The position numbers and the translations under genes are program-made. Below, piece by piece: positions 19,050 to 28,587 of a stretch of DNA of 64,000 bases; the stretch's first letter is position 1, and every line of letters starts with the position of its first letter. A model generated the notes under the pieces. The model was not told the origin of the DNA. It worked only from the letters and a program-made list of their open reading frames with translations, and made no database searches. The stretch is from Eggerthellaceae bacterium (GTDB lineage Bacteria; Actinomycetota; Coriobacteriia; Coriobacteriales; Eggerthellaceae): positions 397,119 through 461,118 of the forward strand of contig JAAVZC010000014.1 in NCBI GenBank assembly GCA_022791455.1, read 5' to 3'.

Positions 19050-19715
19050 CTATTCAGCCTTGTCCTCTTGGGGCCTCTTCGGACCGCCGGTGGTTACCGT
19101 GACCATGGCCGGCCGCAGCACCTTCTTGCCCATGCGGTAACCCTTCTGGTAGACCTGCGCCACCGTTTCGTCGAAGACCTCGGTGTTGGGCACCGTGGCC
19201 ACTGCCTGGCATTCCAGTGCGTCGAAGGCCTGGCCTTCGGGGTCGATGACCTCCACGCCATCCTTCTTCAACACGTCCACCAGCTTGGTTTGGACCGCCT
19301 TCACGCCGTCCAGCAAACCGGCTTCGCCGTTGTCGGTGGCGTAGCTGATGGTGCGCTCGAAGTCGTCCAGCACGGGAAGCAGCCCCTCCACCAGTTTCTC
19401 GGTGGCACGCAGCTTCTCTTCGGCCCGCTGCTCGGCCATGCGGCGGCGGTAGGTGTCCCACTCGGCGTGCAGGCGCATGTACTTGTCCTGCCAGTCGGCG
19501 GCTTCCGCCTTGGCCTTGGCCACCGCTTCGGAGTCGGCGTCGGCGTCGTCCTCTTCGATGATTTCGGCTTCCACCACTTCCGCTTCGGCGGGGGCGCCGG
19601 CCGCATCGGCTGCGGCCGGTTCCCCACTGGCGGCGGGACTTGCGGAGGGTGCCCCGTCGCTCGGGTTATCGGTTCCGGGAGTTTCCAAGACTTCGTCCTT
19701 GTTCGGGCTCGTCAT
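19050..19715 (-). CDS. grpE: GrpE nucleotide-exchange factor
   Basis: A 221-residue protein. An acidic, Ala-rich disordered N-terminus (about 60 residues) leads into the long dimerising helix (DWQDKYMRLHAEWDTYRRRM) and the beta-domain with the conserved end VYQKGYRMGKKVLRPAMVTV. It releases ADP from DnaK. It starts 5 bp after the dnaK stop codon, so the two form one transcript. Confidence 0.96.
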   Translation of the reverse strand: MTSPNKDEVLETPGTDNPSDGAPSASPAASGEPAAADAAGAPAEAEVVEAEIIEEDDADADSEAVAKAKAEAADWQDKYMRLHAEWDTYRRRMAEQRAEEKLRATEKLVEGLLPVLDDFERTISYATDNGEAGLLDGVKAVQTKLVDVLKKDGVEVIDPEGQAFDALECQAVATVPNTEVFDETVAQVYQKGYRMGKKVLRPAMVTVTTGGPKRPQEDKAE

Positions 19716-19720
19716 GGCAA

Positions 19721-21625
<1,905 letters not shown>

Positions 21626-21678
21626 TTCTCTTTCCTCACTTTCACATTACATGTATAGAGTTTTATTTCATGTTTGAC

Positions 21679-21707
21679 AATATAAAATCTAAGTCTTCTA
21701 TTGTCAA
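21679..21707 (-). promoter_or_regulatory. dnaK promoter with overlapping inverted repeat
   Basis: On the complement, TTGACA (21702-21707) and TATATT (21679-21684) are 17 bp apart, close to the sigma-A consensus. TTGACAAT and ATTGTCAA form an inverted pair that covers both elements, a plausible repressor site for HspR or another heat-shock regulator, though it does not match the published HAIR sequence. Confidence 0.75.
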
Positions 21708-21920
21708 GTTTCTTGCATAACCTATTTGAGGATTCTTATAACGTCCACAAATAGGGCATGCAAGGGGAACTTTACGCGTCAAATTCGCACGCAACAATCC
21801 TGATAGGCGCACTGTGAACTGGACGTTTTCCACTTGGCGAAGAAAACCTAAGTCTGTGCGCATAATGTGAAGACAAAAAGAAAGAGCCCCGCAGGGCTCA
21901 AGCACGTCACCATCCCCCTC

Positions 21921-21946
21921 GTCATCCTGAGCGAAGCGAAGGATCT
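21921..21946. repeat. Extragenic repeat unit, GTCATCCTGAGCGAAGCG type
   Basis: A single 26-bp unit ending AAGGATCT, the short sub-type also seen at 6439, 14709, 29618 and 30554. Confidence 0.85.
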
Positions 21947-21985
21947 TCCTCAAGGGGCTTCTGCTGTTGGCACTCCCCGCGGTGG

Positions 21986-22095
21986 GAGGGGTGGAGGAGA
22001 TGTTCAGTCGCTCAGACAGTCCTGCTTTGGCGAAAGTGCCACTGGCACTTTCGCGTCGTGCGGAACTCGCTTTGTGAGCACCCCCTCCACCCCTC
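21986..22095. repeat. Inverted-repeat element of the AGCGAGTTCCGC type (copy 1)
   Basis: GAGGGGTGGAGG (21986-21997) pairs with CCTCCACCCCTC (22084-22095). Inside, read on the complement, is AGCGAGTTCCGC...GGACTGTCTGAGCGACTGA, interrupted by a perfect hairpin, CGAAAGTGCC/GGCACTTTCG. The same core recurs at 30647-30685. Confidence 0.75.
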
Positions 22096-22116
22096 TATCA
22101 GTTGACTTTCTTGGAT

Positions 22117-23142
22117 TTAGCAAATGCGGGGGAGTTGTTCTCCTACCAGCATGTCCAGGATGCGGGTGCTGCCGAAGGCGGTTTTCAGGAACACCTTCGG
22201 GCCGCGGTCGGGGCGAGCTTCCGTCACTTCGCCAATGATGGCAGCGTCGGCGCCGTAGGGGCTCTTCTTCATGGCCGCGAGCGCCGCTTCCGCTTGATCG
22301 GCCGCCACCACGCACACCATCTTGCCCTCGTTGGCCACCTGGAACACATCGTAGCCCAGCATTTCGCAAGCGCCCAGCACTTCGTCGCGCACCGGAACCG
22401 CGTCTTCCTCCACGGTAATGTCCACGTTCGCTTGGGAGGCCAGCTCATTCAGGGTGGAGGCCAGGCCTCCGCGGGTGGGGTCGCGGAAGCAGCGCACGTC
22501 CGGGGCCGCTTCCAGCACGGCGGCAATCAGGTGGTTCAGGGGCGCGGCGTCGCTTTCCACGCTGGTGGAGAAGTTCAGGCCCTCGCGGCAGCTCATGATG
22601 GTGATGCCGTGATCGCCCAGCGTGCCTGTAACCAGCACCTTGTCCCCCGGCTGGCACTGCGCGCCGCCCAGGTTCACCCCCGGGGCCAGCACGCCTACGC
22701 CGCTCGTGTTGATGAAGATGCCGTCGCCGTGGCCGCGGTTCACCACTTTGGTGTCGCCGGTCACGATGCGCACGCCGGCTTCCTTCGCCGCTTCCGCCAT
22801 CGAGGCGCAGATGCGGCGCAGGTCCTCCAGCTGGAAGCCCTCTTCCAGAATGAAGCCGCAGCTGAGGTACAGCGGGCGAGCGCCGCTGGTGGCCACATCG
22901 TTCACCGTGCCGCACACCGCCAGACGCCCGATGTCGCCGCCGGGGAAGAAGTGGGGAGTCACCACGAAGCTGTCGGTGGAGTAGGCCAGCCGCTCCCCCG
23001 CCGCCGGTTCCGGCAGCACCGCCGCGTCGTCGCCGCGCAGCAGGTCGTCGTTGCCATAGGCGGTGAAGAACACCTCGTCGATGATGCGCTTCATCATGGT
23101 GCCACCGCTGCCGTGGCCAAGCATTACCGTTTCCGTAGCCAT
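22117..23142 (-). CDS. hypE: HypE, hydrogenase cyanide-ligand maturation protein
   Basis: A 341-residue AIR-synthase-fold enzyme that dehydrates a thiocarbamoyl group to the thiocyanate donating CN to [NiFe]-hydrogenase. The N-terminal ATP-site motif is LGHGSGGTMMKRIIDEVF. The protein ends in PRIC, the C-terminal cysteine on which the chemistry occurs. ATG 23142 is fixed by an AAGGAG site; a longer upstream frame is not supported. The other hyp genes are absent from the window, but nikR lies just upstream in the same direction, consistent with nickel-enzyme assembly. Confidence 0.95.
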   Translation of the reverse strand: MATETVMLGHGSGGTMMKRIIDEVFFTAYGNDDLLRGDDAAVLPEPAAGERLAYSTDSFVVTPHFFPGGDIGRLAVCGTVNDVATSGARPLYLSCGFILEEGFQLEDLRRICASMAEAAKEAGVRIVTGDTKVVNRGHGDGIFINTSGVGVLAPGVNLGGAQCQPGDKVLVTGTLGDHGITIMSCREGLNFSTSVESDAAPLNHLIAAVLEAAPDVRCFRDPTRGGLASTLNELASQANVDITVEEDAVPVRDEVLGACEMLGYDVFQVANEGKMVCVVAADQAEAALAAMKKSPYGADAAIIGEVTEARPDRGPKVFLKTAFGSTRILDMLVGEQLPRIC

Positions 23143-23271
23143 AGCTCTCTCCTTGAGGCGCGCGTGCCGGCCCGTCCTTTTCGCCGCGCTCTTCCGCGCC
23201 TTCCGATTCAAAACCTGCGGCGACCGCTGGGGCCGCCGCGTTTCCTTACATATATATAGGGGGTTGCGAAA

Positions 23272-23694
23272 CTAGATGCAGTCCCCGGTGGTGGTCACCG
23301 TCAGGTGACCGTGCGAGACGCCCTTCGTGCCCAGGATCATGTTCGCGATGTCCTGCACTTGGCCGGTTTCGCCGCGCAGGATGATCACCTCCAGGCACAT
23401 GCTTTCGTTGATGTGCACGTGGGTGGTGGAGACGATGTTGCCGTAGTAGCGGTGCTGGATCTGGTGCATTTTCTCCTGCACGTCATGGGCGTGGTGGTCG
23501 AACACAATGGTGAGCGTGCCCATCACAATCACGCCGGGGGTGCCGCAGTCGTCCTCCACCAGCGCATCGCGCACCAGGTCGCGCACCACTTCGCTGCGGT
23601 TTTTCGCCAGGCCGCGCCGGGCCACCAACTGATCGAAGCGCATCAGCAGGTCCTCCGGCATGGCCACGGAGAAGCGAACGAGCTCGCTGCTCAT
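23272..23694 (-). CDS. nikR: NikR nickel-responsive regulator
   Basis: A 140-residue regulator. The ribbon-helix-helix DNA-binding end begins LVRFSVAMPEDLLMRFDQLV and is followed by the ACT-like nickel domain. Candidate metal ligands are visible in the YGNIVSTTHVHINESMCLEV region (HxH and Cys) with HHAH before it. Upon Ni2+ binding NikR usually represses nickel import. It starts 3 bp after the preceding small gene and lies 130 bp upstream of hypE. A possible operator is described at 23990. Confidence 0.95.
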   Translation of the reverse strand: MSSELVRFSVAMPEDLLMRFDQLVARRGLAKNRSEVVRDLVRDALVEDDCGTPGVIVMGTLTIVFDHHAHDVQEKMHQIQHRYYGNIVSTTHVHINESMCLEVIILRGETGQVQDIANMILGTKGVSHGHLTVTTTGDCI

Positions 23695-23697
23695 GGG

Positions 23698-23952
23698 TTA
23701 GACCAGGGCCACGGTGACGCCGGAGGTTTCGGTGGCGTCGTCTTCCAGGGCGTCCTTCGCCTCGTCCAGCAGCGCGCGCACGTCGTCCAGCAGCGACTGG
23801 GCGGCATGCAGCTTGGCGTCCACGGTGGCATAGCCGGCGTCGCCCGCCATGTGGCCCAGCGTGTGCACCCAGCGGCGCTCCAGCTTAATGTGGTCGTCAA
23901 TCTGGTCGATCATCTGCTCGAATTGGCCGGTGTTCACTCCGTTGCTGCACAT
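23698..23952 (-). CDS. Small helical protein of unknown function, co-transcribed with nikR
   Basis: An 84-residue protein beginning MCSNGVNTGQFEQMIDQIDD. It is predicted mainly helical (HIKLERRWVHTLGHMAGDAG, then KLHAAQSLLDDVRALLDEAK) with an acidic C-terminus. An AGGAG site 7 bases upstream fixes ATG 23952. It contains three His residues and one Cys in the first half, which might bind metal, but no family was recognised. Its 3-bp spacing from nikR implies a linked role in nickel handling or hydrogenase assembly. Confidence 0.65.
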   Translation of the reverse strand: MCSNGVNTGQFEQMIDQIDDHIKLERRWVHTLGHMAGDAGYATVDAKLHAAQSLLDDVRALLDEAKDALEDDATETSGVTVALV

Positions 23953-23989
23953 GGGATTTCTCCTGTCTGTCAAGTGTCGTTGGGGGTAA

Positions 23990-24016
23990 GTATGCTACTT
24001 TAACCATGTGAAATAC
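23990..24016. promoter_or_regulatory. Possible NikR operator in the divergent intergenic region
   Basis: GTAT and ATAC half sites lie 19 bp apart, close to the 20 bp separating the same four bases in the E. coli NikR consensus GTATGA-N16-TCATAC. The site sits between the nikR operon and the divergent gene at 24036. The inner bases match poorly, so this is tentative. Confidence 0.3.
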
Positions 24017-24035
24017 GGGTGAATCGGGGTGCGGT

Positions 24036-24602
24036 GTGAAAAACAACCAAGAAAGTAACATGCTTTTCGCGACGGCCGAAGCCACGCTGCGGGAATTTGC
24101 CGAATGCGTGGAAGGGGGGCCGAACGCGTCGCTGCTGGTGCTGAGCACGGAAGCGCTGCCGGAAGAAGCCCGAGAAGCCCTCGCCGCCTCCGCCGAACGC
24201 CTGGGCTACGGAAGGGAAAACGTGGCTTGGGCCGAAACCTCCTCCATTGCCGTCCCGGCCGAAAGTTCCGAAACCTCCCCCGTTGTCATCTCGACCGGAG
24301 GCTCCGAGCCCTCCTCCGTTGTCATCTCGACCGGAGGCCCAGAGGGCCGGGGTGGAGAGATCTCCCCCGCCGATCGCTTGCGCACTCTGGTTGAAGGCCT
24401 CGACCCGGTGGCGCTCGTCGCGGCCGATTCCGTGGCGGCCGCGCAACTAGCGGAAGCCTATCGGCAGCCCGTCTTCTGCGACGCCCCCTCCCGCGTAGCC
24501 TGCCGTACGGTGGTCGCCTTCGCCAACTTCCCCACCCTCATGGAAACCCCCGAATCCAAACAAAAAGCCTGGGCCCTCCTAAAGGAACTGGCCTTGAAGT
24601 AA
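24036..24602 (+). CDS. Protein of unknown function with repeat-encoded middle
   Basis: A 188-residue protein with an N-terminal domain (FATAEATLREFAECVEGG, ALPEEAREALAASAERLGYG) and a C-terminal domain (RLRTLVEGLDPVALVAADSV ... TVVAFANFPTLMETPESKQK). Residues about 84-110 between them are encoded by repeat DNA. No signal peptide or membrane span is seen and I do not recognise the family. The start is uncertain: GTG 24036 has a poor ribosome site and ATG 24060 is possible. It diverges from the nikR operon and converges on a ferredoxin gene. Confidence 0.6.
   Translation: MKNNQESNMLFATAEATLREFAECVEGGPNASLLVLSTEALPEEAREALAASAERLGYGRENVAWAETSSIAVPAESSETSPVVISTGGSEPSSVVISTGGPEGRGGEISPADRLRTLVEGLDPVALVAADSVAAAQLAEAYRQPVFCDAPSRVACRTVVAFANFPTLMETPESKQKAWALLKELALK
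24285..24363. repeat. Extragenic repeat inside the 24036 gene
   Basis: Two GTTGTCATCTCGACCGGAGG units (24282-24301 and 24318-24337) are followed by GGCCGGGGTGGAGAGATC. The insertion is in frame. Confidence 0.9.
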
Positions 24603-24611
24603 CCAAAAACA

Positions 24612-24638
24612 AAACGAGCGCCCAACAGGCGCTCGTTT
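24612..24638. terminator. Bidirectional terminator between convergent genes
   Basis: AAACGAGCGCC pairs with GGCGCTCGTTT across CAACA, with A/T tracts on both sides. It serves the 24036 gene and the ferredoxin gene. Confidence 0.85.
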
Positions 24639-24660
24639 GCATGCTTGGGTGAGTCGCGGG

Positions 24661-24849
24661 TTAGTCCTCGGCGATCTCCGGGATGGCGCCCATGGGGCAC
24701 TCTTCGACGCAGTCGCCGCAGGCGATGCAGGCGTCTTCGTTCACAGCGTCGGCAACGCCGTTCACAACTTCCAGCACTTCCTGGGGGCACGCATCAACGC
24801 AGATGCCGCAGCCAATGCACTCATCGGTATCGATTACGGGATGGGACAT
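24661..24849 (-). CDS. Ferredoxin with two [4Fe-4S] clusters
   Basis: A 62-residue bacterial-type ferredoxin with two CxxCxxCxxxC motifs (CIGCGICVDACP and CIACGDCVEECP). It is a soluble low-potential electron carrier for anaerobic metabolism. A TAGAGGAG site lies upstream of ATG 24849. The gene stands alone, ending at a bidirectional terminator. Confidence 0.95.
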   Translation of the reverse strand: MSHPVIDTDECIGCGICVDACPQEVLEVVNGVADAVNEDACIACGDCVEECPMGAIPEIAED

Positions 24850-25125
24850 GGTTTCTCCTCTAATTCGGGGTTCTTTCGCAAGGGTCGTTCACACCCTCGG
24901 CTGGTCAAAGCGCAAGATACCATTACTTGTCGGTGGCGCAAGGGGGATTCATAAAATTTCGGCAGGATGGACGAATGGCCGTAAACCAGCGCCAAACCCA
25001 CCGGCAAACGGCAAGTCATTTGGTCATCGCATCCCAAGTCATAAACAGTCGCCCCGTTGCTTCTGAATCTGCGAGGAAAAACCGTTAGACTTTGCCGCTG
25101 AACCCTGTTGATTAGGAGCATTGCG

Positions 25126-25800
25126 ATGGAAGATTTGACGAAAGGGGCGCCGCGCATCAAGGCGGCTATTTTCGATTTGGACGGCACGCTGCTGAACACG
25201 CTGCCGGATTTGGTGGTGGTCACGAACACGGCGCTCGAAAACGCTGGCATGCCGCCGCGCACCGAGCGCGAGATTCTGGGCTTTGTGGGCAACGGCGTGA
25301 AGTCGCTCATTTCCCAGGCGGTGCCGGAAGGGACGACGCCTGAGGAGCTGGCGAAGGTGTACGACGAATGGTGCCGGCTGCATCACCAGCTGGGCACGCG
25401 CCTAACCCGCCCCTACCCCGGCGTGGTGGAGATGCTTGACGAACTGAAGGCGCGCGGCATTGCGCTGGGCGTGCTGTCGAACAAGTTCGACGATGGCGTG
25501 CAGGAAGTGGTGGCGCAGTACCTGCCCGGCTACTTCACCGTGGTGCATGGCGAAAGCGCCGAGATTCCGCGGAAGCCGGATCCCACCGGACTGCGCCGCT
25601 CCATTGCCGAGCTGGGCGTGACGCCGGAAGAGGCGCTGTACGCGGGCGACTCGCCGAACGACGTGCGCACGGCCATCGCTGCCGGGGCTTTCCCCGTGGC
25701 CGTAGCATGGGGCTACCACACCGAAGAGGACTTCCAAGCCCCCGGCGCCGAACCAAGCCTCATGGCCCACCACCCCCAGGACATTCTGGCGTTGGTATAG
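25126..25800 (+). CDS. HAD-family hydrolase, phosphoglycolate phosphatase-like
   Basis: A 224-residue HAD phosphatase. Motif I is IFDLDGTLLNT (nucleophile and acid/base aspartates), motif II LGVLSNK, motif III lysine in PRKPDPTG and motif IV LYAGDSPNDV. An alpha-helical cap lies after motif I. The layout fits Gph/PpaX enzymes, but the true substrate is undetermined. ATG 25126 follows AGGAG at 7 bases and replaces an upstream in-frame start. A phosphohexomutase gene follows after 54 bp in the same direction. Confidence 0.9.
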   Translation: MEDLTKGAPRIKAAIFDLDGTLLNTLPDLVVVTNTALENAGMPPRTEREILGFVGNGVKSLISQAVPEGTTPEELAKVYDEWCRLHHQLGTRLTRPYPGVVEMLDELKARGIALGVLSNKFDDGVQEVVAQYLPGYFTVVHGESAEIPRKPDPTGLRRSIAELGVTPEEALYAGDSPNDVRTAIAAGAFPVAVAWGYHTEEDFQAPGAEPSLMAHHPQDILALV

Positions 25801-25854
25801 AATTGGCAGCATTGTTTCGCGGAGTTATTCTCAACCTATCGAAAGGACGCGGCA

Positions 25855-27270
25855 GTGGAAGACGTGCATTTTGGAACTGACGGCTGGCGGGCCATCATTG
25901 GCGAAGGCTTCACCGAGGGCAACCTGGTGCGCACCGCCGAGGCGGCGGCCAAGGCGTTCAAGCAGGACGCGCTGGCGGCCGGTCGCACCGAGGACAGCCT
26001 GGGCACCATCATCGTCGGCCACGATTGCCGCATCGACGCGCACCGCTTCGCCGCGCTGGCCGCGGAAGTGGTGGCGGCCGAGGGCTTCACCGTGCTGCTG
26101 ACCCAGGACTACTGCCCCACCCCCACGCTGTGCTGGTCGGTGGCCCACAACCCCGAGGCGGTGGGCGGCCTCATGCTGACCTCTAGCCACAATCCCGCCG
26201 AGTACCTGGGCGTGAAGCTGCGCATGGCCGATGGCGGCGCCAGCCCCGCCGAGTTCACTGATCGCGTGGAAGCGCTGCTGCCGGCCGAGCCCACCGAGGC
26301 GCGCGGTACCTTCGCCGAAACCGATCTCATGACCCCCTACCTGGAGGCGCTGACCGAGCTGGTGGACGTGGAGGCCATCAAGGGCGCGGGGCTGCGCGTG
26401 GTGATCGACCCGCTGTACGGCGCCGGTCGCCTGTACCTGGCGCAACTGCTGCGCTCCATGAACGTGGAAGTGGTTGAAATCCACAACGACGCCGACCCCA
26501 CCTTCGAGGGGCTGCACCCCGAGCCCGTGCCGCCCTGGGTGGATGGCGGTCTGGCGAAGGTGCGCGAGCTGGGCTACGACGCGCTGTTCATCAACGACGG
26601 CGACGCCGACCGCATTGGCGGCGGCGATTCGCAGGGCAACTTTGTGAACCCTCATCGCATCATCACGCTGGTCACCGAGCACATGGTGCGCGACCGCGGC
26701 GAATCGGGCCGCGTGGTGAGCACCGTCACCGCCAGCGCCATGCTGAAGCGCATGTGCGACAAGCTGGGGCTGGAGTTCGTCTCCACGCCGGTGGGCTTCA
26801 AGTGGATCTACGGCGAGATGGTGAAGGGCGGCGTGCTGCTGGGCGGCGAGGAATCCGGCGGCATCGGGCTGCCGGGCCACGTGAAAGAGCGCGACGGCCT
26901 GCTGATGGCGCTGCTGCTGACGGAAATGATGGCGCAGAAAGGCAAGGACCTGGGCGCGCTTGTGGACGACATGCTGGCGGAAGTGGGCGCGCTGGAGTTC
27001 GCCCGCCGCGGTGTGGCGCTGACGCCGGAGGGCATCGAGCACTTCAAGGCCGACATCATGCCTGTTTACGAGACGGACGTGTTCGGCGGCAAAGCGGTGC
27101 TGGGCTATGACCGGCGCGATGGCGTGAAGCTGCTGCTGGAAGACGACGCCTGGGTGATGATGCGCCCGAGCGGCACCGAGCCTTTGGTGCGCGTGTACGC
27201 CGAAGCGGAAACCACCGACGAGGTGAACGCCCTGCTGGACGCCGCCGAAGCCGTGGTGCGCGGAAACTAG
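25855..27270 (+). CDS. Phosphoglucomutase/phosphomannomutase (alpha-D-phosphohexomutase)
   Basis: A 471-residue mutase with all four domains of the family. These are the phosphoserine loop TSSHNPAEYLGVK, the metal loop NDGDADRIGG, the sugar-binding loop GGEESGGIG and the phosphate-binding loop RPSGTEPLVRVYAEA. The enzyme interconverts hexose 1- and 6-phosphates for glycan and glycogen metabolism. GTG 25855 is chosen because it begins EDVHFGTDGWR, the usual family start, with AAAGGA at the right distance. It ends at a strong bidirectional terminator. Confidence 0.92.
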   Translation: MEDVHFGTDGWRAIIGEGFTEGNLVRTAEAAAKAFKQDALAAGRTEDSLGTIIVGHDCRIDAHRFAALAAEVVAAEGFTVLLTQDYCPTPTLCWSVAHNPEAVGGLMLTSSHNPAEYLGVKLRMADGGASPAEFTDRVEALLPAEPTEARGTFAETDLMTPYLEALTELVDVEAIKGAGLRVVIDPLYGAGRLYLAQLLRSMNVEVVEIHNDADPTFEGLHPEPVPPWVDGGLAKVRELGYDALFINDGDADRIGGGDSQGNFVNPHRIITLVTEHMVRDRGESGRVVSTVTASAMLKRMCDKLGLEFVSTPVGFKWIYGEMVKGGVLLGGEESGGIGLPGHVKERDGLLMALLLTEMMAQKGKDLGALVDDMLAEVGALEFARRGVALTPEGIEHFKADIMPVYETDVFGGKAVLGYDRRDGVKLLLEDDAWVMMRPSGTEPLVRVYAEAETTDEVNALLDAAEAVVRGN

Positions 27271-27337
27271 CCAAATTCCGCCGATCTTCAGAGACGGCCT
27301 TGGCAGCATTCCTTCGCTGTTAGAGATTTCAAGACAG

Positions 27338-27395
27338 AAACCGCCGATTCTTCGAGAAGCCCCTTTTCAGCAACTCGAAAGATCGGCGGTTTTTG
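27338..27395. terminator. Terminator between convergent genes
   Basis: AAACCGCCGATTCTTCGAG (27338-27356) pairs, with one bulge, with CTCGAAAGATCGGCGGTTT and is followed by TTTT. It ends 3 bp before the stop codon of the opposing gene. Confidence 0.8.
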
Positions 27396-27397
27396 GC

Positions 27398-28393
27398 TTA
27401 TTTTGCGCGCTTCTCTTCTTCGGGAAGTGTGGTCAGAGCCTCCACCACTTCGTCGGCCAGCTTCTTTTGGCGTTCGGGGGTGAGGCGGTCGGAGACGCGC
27501 ACCACGATGGAGCCCACTACCTCGTGGTAGCCGGGGGCCAGGTCGGTGTTGTCGAACTGGGAAATGTAGTCGTTGCGCGCTTCGGCTTGTTCGACGGTGG
27601 GATACACCTCCACCGATCCGCCGCCCGACGTACCCTTCCCGATGACCCCTTCGCCGTACACATTGTCCTGAATGATGAGCGAGTAGCTGAAGTACACCAT
27701 GGCGCTGTAGCCCTCTTCGGCGTTCAGCAGGCTGTTGGGATCGTTGTCGGGCGTGACCGCCTCGGCCGCAATGATGTGCGGCACGGTGAGTAGGCGCTCC
27801 ACCACGTTGCTGGCGGTGGGGTCTACCACCAGCTCGCGCAGGGCGATGCTGCCCTCAAGGGCGTCTTCGGCCTCGTTCAGACGCGCGATGATCTGGGCAT
27901 AGTTGCCGGAAATGCGGATGCGGTTGGTAGTGTTGCGAATGTCCTCGATGCCGGAGGGCATGGGGGGCACCGCGTCCTTTTCGCCCTCGGCCTCTTGGAT
28001 GAGGGTGTTGGCTTCGTCGATGAGTCGCGGCTCGAGCGGCTGGGCGCCAGAATTCACCAGCAGTTCCAGCGAGGCAATTGCCTGGTCGAGCGCCTCGTTG
28101 CGCTCCTGCAGCGCCGCAGCAGATCGGTCGTAGCTGCCGACCGCCTTCTGGTATTCGGCCATATTGGTGGAAACGAATGTAGCCGCCGCCGTCACCGCCA
28201 CCACCGCGATGCACGCAGCGGCAACGGCAATGCGGATCTTGGTGCCGCGGGTAAGGGGCTCTTTTTCGTGAGGGGCCGCCGACGAATCGGTGTCGGTGGC
28301 AGGCTCGGCCGCTTCGGCGGCTTCGCTGCCTTCGGCCTTGCTGGCCTCTTCAGTTTCTTCAGCAGGCGCGTTTTGCGGTTCTTCTTCAGTCAC
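27398..28393 (-). CDS. Membrane-anchored extracytoplasmic protein of unknown function
   Basis: A 331-residue protein. An acidic Glu/Ala-rich cytoplasmic start (about 50 residues) is followed by one membrane helix (RIAVAAACIAVVAVTAAATF) and a coiled-coil-like stretch (QERNEALDQAIASLELLVNS). A folded outer domain with mixed sheet and helix follows, ending in a Lys/Glu-rich tail. GTG 28393 is preferred because GGGAG lies 5-6 bases upstream. I recognise no family. The gene is alone between the terminator and a repeat block. Confidence 0.65.
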   Translation of the reverse strand: MTEEEPQNAPAEETEEASKAEGSEAAEAAEPATDTDSSAAPHEKEPLTRGTKIRIAVAAACIAVVAVTAAATFVSTNMAEYQKAVGSYDRSAAALQERNEALDQAIASLELLVNSGAQPLEPRLIDEANTLIQEAEGEKDAVPPMPSGIEDIRNTTNRIRISGNYAQIIARLNEAEDALEGSIALRELVVDPTASNVVERLLTVPHIIAAEAVTPDNDPNSLLNAEEGYSAMVYFSYSLIIQDNVYGEGVIGKGTSGGGSVEVYPTVEQAEARNDYISQFDNTDLAPGYHEVVGSIVVRVSDRLTPERQKKLADEVVEALTTLPEEEKRAK

Positions 28394-28458
28394 GCCGGCT
28401 CCCTTCTGCAATAACGGTGCTTGTGGAAGAACAGTCTACCAGAGTGCGCAATTCCCAC

Positions 28459-28587
28459 GTCATTTCGACCGAGCGAAGCGAGTGGAGAAATCCCGTGCGC
28501 GCCGAATGGCGAGGTGGAGCTGCCATCACTCGGCCGTCCGATGCGGGATCTCTCCACTACGCGCTTCGCGCTCCGGTCGAGATGACG
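28459..28587. repeat. Repeat block overlapping the end of the NapH-like gene
   Basis: GTCATTTCGACCGAGCGAAG (28459-28478) is followed by a GATCTCTCCACTACGCGC...GTCGAGATGACG unit (28546-28587). The second unit supplies the final codons of the neighbouring reading frame. Confidence 0.85.

Larger units (their letters stand above)
21708..22116. other. Intergenic stretch upstream of dnaK: repeats and a possible gene remnant
   Basis: This stretch contains no convincing complete gene. A 96-codon frame on the complement (21663-21953) encodes an AT-rich protein-like end with CPICGRYKNPQIGYARNL, but it runs through the dnaK promoter and starts inside a repeat. It is probably a decayed fragment or chance. 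Local GC content between about 21650 and 21860 is clearly lower than in the surroundings. Confidence 0.5.

Noticed and set aside
21663..21953. A 96-codon complement frame with a CPIC motif upstream of dnaK
   Set aside because: It begins within a repeat and runs through the dnaK promoter elements; treated as a possible remnant, not a gene.
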